Shown piece by piece: positions 61,115 through 64,000 of a stretch of DNA of 64,000 bases (its first letter is position 1; every line of letters begins with the position of its first letter). The DNA is taken from assembly GCA_946546945.1 (NCBI GenBank), contig CAMNOU010000005.1, forward strand, positions 62,001-126,000, written 5' to 3'. A model generated the notes under the pieces. That model did no database searches and was not told where the DNA came from. It saw only the letters and a list, made by a program, of their open reading frames with translations. The DNA is from an uncultured Lachnospiraceae bacterium. Its GTDB lineage: Bacteria; Bacillota; Clostridia; Lachnospirales; Lachnospiraceae. Position numbers and translations under genes: made by a program.

Positions 61115-64000
61115 TTACTCTTTTTCCTGCTCCTCCTTTCGTTTACCTGTTATATTCATTAGTAACACAGTTCCAATGAAAACCATGCCAATGACAGAAT
61201 GCCAGTAGGTTCCGATACTTCCGGCAGATGGAAGCGTGTAGATCTTGCTGTTCGGAATCTGATATACAATCAGACTTTCATTAGCCGGATCAAGAACCTG
61301 GTCTCCCAGCTTCACGGTAATGGCACCATCTCCTGCGATGGTTACATCCCATGTTTTGTCGGAAAGGTAGTACCCTTCCGGCGCGCGGATTTCTTTGAGT
61401 GTATAGCCGCCCGGATTTAATTTTGTAAACAGGATCTGCCCGTCGTCCGTCGAAAGAGCAGATGTAATCTTTGTCCCGTCCGCTTTGGAAGTCAGTTCAA
61501 ACTGGGCTCCCGCAAGCTTTATGGTGTTGTCCTGCGCGTCTACTTTTTCTAATGTCAGAGGAAATCCCTGCAGTACATTTTTGATGACGGCCCCATCCGA
61601 AGGATTTCCATCATTGCTTTCTGTCGTAGTCAAAAAGCCCTCCGGTCCATTAATTTCTTTTACATAGTAAAAGCAATAATAGACTTTTCCATTTTCTATT
61701 ACCTGCAAAGGCAGATTCTGAAAGGTATGCGTCCACTGGGAATCCTCTCCTGCAGTAAGCTGAATCAATCCATCGCCTTCCGGATGATATTCTATCAATC
61801 CCGGCGTGCCGATCTCCGGCATTTCTTCCGGCGGTGTCGGAATCTTTGAAATCGTCTCCGTCGTTTCCCCGCCCGTTCCATTTGTAACAATTACATTCCG
61901 GATATCCATGCTCGCACTTACAGATGATCTCGGACTTCCCGAGGGATAATTCAGCCACCCGATCATGTCAATGGTCACGGTTGTATCGGAAGAGATTCCG
62001 CTTAATTCGTATGTAGCTTCCGTGACTATCTTCCTGAAATTACTTTCTCCGTCTGGTCTGTAAGAGTGTGTATTCGATAGAGTCTCACTTATTTTTGTCA
62101 GCGTTCCATTGTTTGCTTTTATTTCCAATACACCGAATTTTGTCTCAAATGCTTTGACGGTAAACCGTATTTTCCCGCCATTGCCGGACACTCGTTCGAT
62201 CAGCGTATAATCACCTGGCCAGGTATGGTCTCCCCCATAATTTGATCCGCTTCCATATTGATTATATGATTTATAGGTCGTGTTAAACGTAACGGTATGT
62301 TCTTCAGCAGGTGCAGGCACAGTTATTGTTTCCGTTTCTTCCTCCATCCGGTACTGGTAGAGCTGCACTGTTACACTCGGCGGCAAATCCGATGTCAGTT
62401 CTGTGGTTCCATCTTGCTGGTACCATTTCTTCTGAACGGTCAGCTGTGTTTCCCTTTTGTTTGTAATGGACAGATTGACAGGATCTTCCTCCTGATTAAT
62501 TTCATAACTGACCACGTAACCGGTCGGGACAGACACCTCTTCCACCTCATAGGTATAGGTATCGTTTCCGCTCTTTGTTAATAATTGGCTGAAGATTTTC
62601 TGCCAGTTTCCATTGTTCGCTGATAACGTGAATACCGTGTTGCCGTTTTCATCCCGATACAGGGTTTTGTTTTCAACGTCTCCATTTTTGATTTGATACA
62701 GGCGGAACTGAATTTCCTGCGGCCGATTGGATGGGCTGTCTCCTTCCCATTTTTTCTCAACAACAATATCTTTCTTTTCTTCTCTCAGTTTATTGTTGAA
62801 TTCAATGGTATTGCCGGAATTTGTATTGATTTCTCCGGTACTGGCGCTCAACTCACTGACTCCATCCGAAAGCGTTACCGTTTGCGTGTCAGCCCCGCTG
62901 ATATCCACGCTCGAGAACAATGACCCATCCAGCCCAAGCTCTACGATTTTGTATTTCCACCCCGTCTTCATGTCCAGGAGTTTTGCATTTTGTTTCGCTT
63001 TCAGGGTGAACTTTCCATCGTTTACAACACTTGTGCTTCCGAAAACCTCTATCTTTCCTTCATATGGTACATACCCGTTCCCATCACCTTTGTCTACCAG
63101 TGCCTGGAAGTGGAAGTCTTTGTCAAGATAATCCTCACTCAGTTCTCCTTCCACCACTTTGTTGACCTCCACGGTCTTCGTGATTGGCATGTTTAACGTT
63201 AACTGAAGGTTGGAATACTGCCCGCCCCGTTCCAGATAAAACATGTCAAAGGTGTGATTGGTATCATTTCTCCAGGTAATCCCCTGCTCCGCAAAAATCG
63301 CAGCCAAAGAAGTACGTCTTATATTACTCGGATTGTTTTGCGGCCAGGTTGTTACCTCTCCTGTTGCAAAATTAATTCTTCCGTGTACCGGCTCATGAAT
63401 ACCTCCAATATCAAGAACTAAAACGCCATCGATATAGAGCCACATATCATCATCACCGCTGTAATCGAAGATCATTGCTTCTCCGTTCGGCAATTTCCCA
63501 TCACTTGGAAGAGAAAAACTTGCGTTCATCGTCATGCCGAAATGGTGGTTATAATACTGGTTTTTTGTATTATCGATATTGGTCTGATTGTAATCATATT
63601 CAGTGAACGGAAAAAATCCTATTTTATAACTGGAATTGTTGGACGTATTATAGGTTCCGTCATATACCTCGAAATCCCCCTGATCGCCCTGATTCGGGTT
63701 ATAATATGCGTAATTCGTGTTGCTATCATAGCTGTAGGTTCCGTTCGGATCTTTCGTTAACAGATGGTTGACATCCCGATAGGTCGTCTTGGCACCTGCG
63801 ATATCATTCGTATTAAACAAATAATCCAGGCTCTCCGTTCCTCCGGACAGCACTGGGTAGCCATCATCACCCAGGGTAGTCTGGACAATCCCCGTTCTGG
63901 CATGCTGATTGGCTCCGGTAAAATAATTGATTCCGGTTCCAACAATGCCATAGGAGGAAAACTTAAGTGAGTGGTTCTGATTGATTCCCGCATTAAAATT
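61115..64000 (-). CDS. Large tip adhesin pilin with fibro-slime/PA14-like domain, 5' end outside window
   Basis: The frame is open to the window edge, so at least 960 residues are seen and the start is missing. The visible N-terminal part resembles a fibro-slime/PA14-like binding domain (IFDYSGDDDMWLYIDGVLVLDIGG and the TFDMFYLERGGQYSNLQLTL end). Several Cna-B type repeats follow, with E-box-like segments such as GGYTLKEIRAPEGYYLS. The C-terminus has LPSAG, a membrane helix and a basic tail. This fits the adhesive tip subunit of a sortase-built pilus. It precedes the backbone pilin by 53 bases. Confidence 0.88.
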   Translation of the reverse strand, partial: NFNAGINQNHSLKFSSYGIVGTGINYFTGANQHARTGIVQTTLGDDGYPVLSGGTESLDYLFNTNDIAGAKTTYRDVNHLLTKDPNGTYSYDSNTNYAYYNPNQGDQGDFEVYDGTYNTSNNSSYKIGFFPFTEYDYNQTNIDNTKNQYYNHHFGMTMNASFSLPSDGKLPNGEAMIFDYSGDDDMWLYIDGVLVLDIGGIHEPVHGRINFATGEVTTWPQNNPSNIRRTSLAAIFAEQGITWRNDTNHTFDMFYLERGGQYSNLQLTLNMPITKTVEVNKVVEGELSEDYLDKDFHFQALVDKGDGNGYVPYEGKIEVFGSTSVVNDGKFTLKAKQNAKLLDMKTGWKYKIVELGLDGSLFSSVDISGADTQTVTLSDGVSELSASTGEINTNSGNTIEFNNKLREEKKDIVVEKKWEGDSPSNRPQEIQFRLYQIKNGDVENKTLYRDENGNTVFTLSANNGNWQKIFSQLLTKSGNDTYTYEVEEVSVPTGYVVSYEINQEEDPVNLSITNKRETQLTVQKKWYQQDGTTELTSDLPPSVTVQLYQYRMEEETETITVPAPAEEHTVTFNTTYKSYNQYGSGSNYGGDHTWPGDYTLIERVSGNGGKIRFTVKAFETKFGVLEIKANNGTLTKISETLSNTHSYRPDGESNFRKIVTEATYELSGISSDTTVTIDMIGWLNYPSGSPRSSVSASMDIRNVIVTNGTGGETTETISKIPTPPEEMPEIGTPGLIEYHPEGDGLIQLTAGEDSQWTHTFQNLPLQVIENGKVYYCFYYVKEINGPEGFLTTTESNDGNPSDGAVIKNVLQGFPLTLEKVDAQDNTIKLAGAQFELTSKADGTKITSALSTDDGQILFTKLNPGGYTLKEIRAPEGYYLSDKTWDVTIAGDGAITVKLGDQVLDPANESLIVYQIPNSKIYTLPSAGSIGTYWHSVIGMVFIGTVLLMNITGKRKEEQEKE

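Noticed and set aside
1-64000. tRNA or rRNA genes
   Set aside because: No cloverleaf-like or rRNA-like segments were recognised in intergenic regions; a tRNAscan run would settle this.

Overview
The window reads as chromosome from an anaerobic Gram-positive bacterium of the class Clostridia, most likely Lachnospiraceae-like. The grounds are strong AGGAGG-type ribosome sites, a split Na+-pumping oxaloacetate decarboxylase, a clostripain-type protease, a KamA radical-SAM aminomutase, a Firmicutes-type ESX/type VII secretion locus (T7SS) and a sortase-assembled SpaA-type pilus. No rRNA, tRNA, CRISPR array, intact insertion sequence or phage gene was recognised. Most genes lie on the minus strand.

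Region 1 (1-11.4 kb, minus) holds an oxaloacetate decarboxylase unit (biotin carrier, gamma, alpha). Next to it is a tightly packed, translationally coupled operon, in transcription order: a molybdopterin enzyme closely resembling the large subunit of pyrogallol-phloroglucinol transhydroxylase (AthL) with an extra N-terminal sterol-carrier-like domain; its iron-sulfur partner (AthS-like); a small heptaprenyl-diphosphate-synthase component-I-like protein; a polyprenyl diphosphate synthase; a UbiE/MenG methyltransferase; a 66-aa membrane protein; FixC and FixX; a second, paralogous 65-aa membrane protein; and DUF445. I read this as a quinone-linked anaerobic redox module for an unknown, possibly lipophilic or phenolic substrate. 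It is the most interesting system in the window.

Region 2 (11.4-36.4 kb) is mostly housekeeping and transport: metallo-beta-lactamase-fold proteins, MATE, MFS, GntP and ABC exporters, a glycine-riboswitch-controlled AGCS symporter, proA, a MoxR ATPase / leucine-rich repeat / VWA operon, an Ldh2-type dehydrogenase, a membrane-anchored clostripain, a polar amino-acid ABC importer and a corrinoid adenosyltransferase.

Region 3 (36.4-42.9 kb) is regulatory: an orphan OmpR-type regulator whose phospho-acceptor Asp is replaced by Glu and which has three 28-bp-spaced operator-like repeats upstream; KamA; and a histidine kinase/SARP-like response regulator pair beside an atypical aquaporin and a 34-aa membrane protein, all three units sharing a GTTAGTAGA promoter motif. 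Large modular palindromic repeats occur at 30.2 and 37.3-37.5 kb.

Region 4 (42.6-56.6 kb, minus) is a complete T7SS locus: EsaA-like, EssA, EssB, a WXG100 protein, an EssC with an apparent fused YukD-like domain, an LXG-like effector, three paralogous membrane proteins (possible immunity array) and two small Lap-like proteins. A related 41-nt repeat occurs at both edges. Region 5 (56.6-64 kb, minus) is a pilus operon: a tip adhesin running off the window, a backbone pilin, two class C sortases and an anchor pilin.

Start codons were revised from ribosome-site positions where stated. Functions are inferred from motifs and remembered family features, not from searches.
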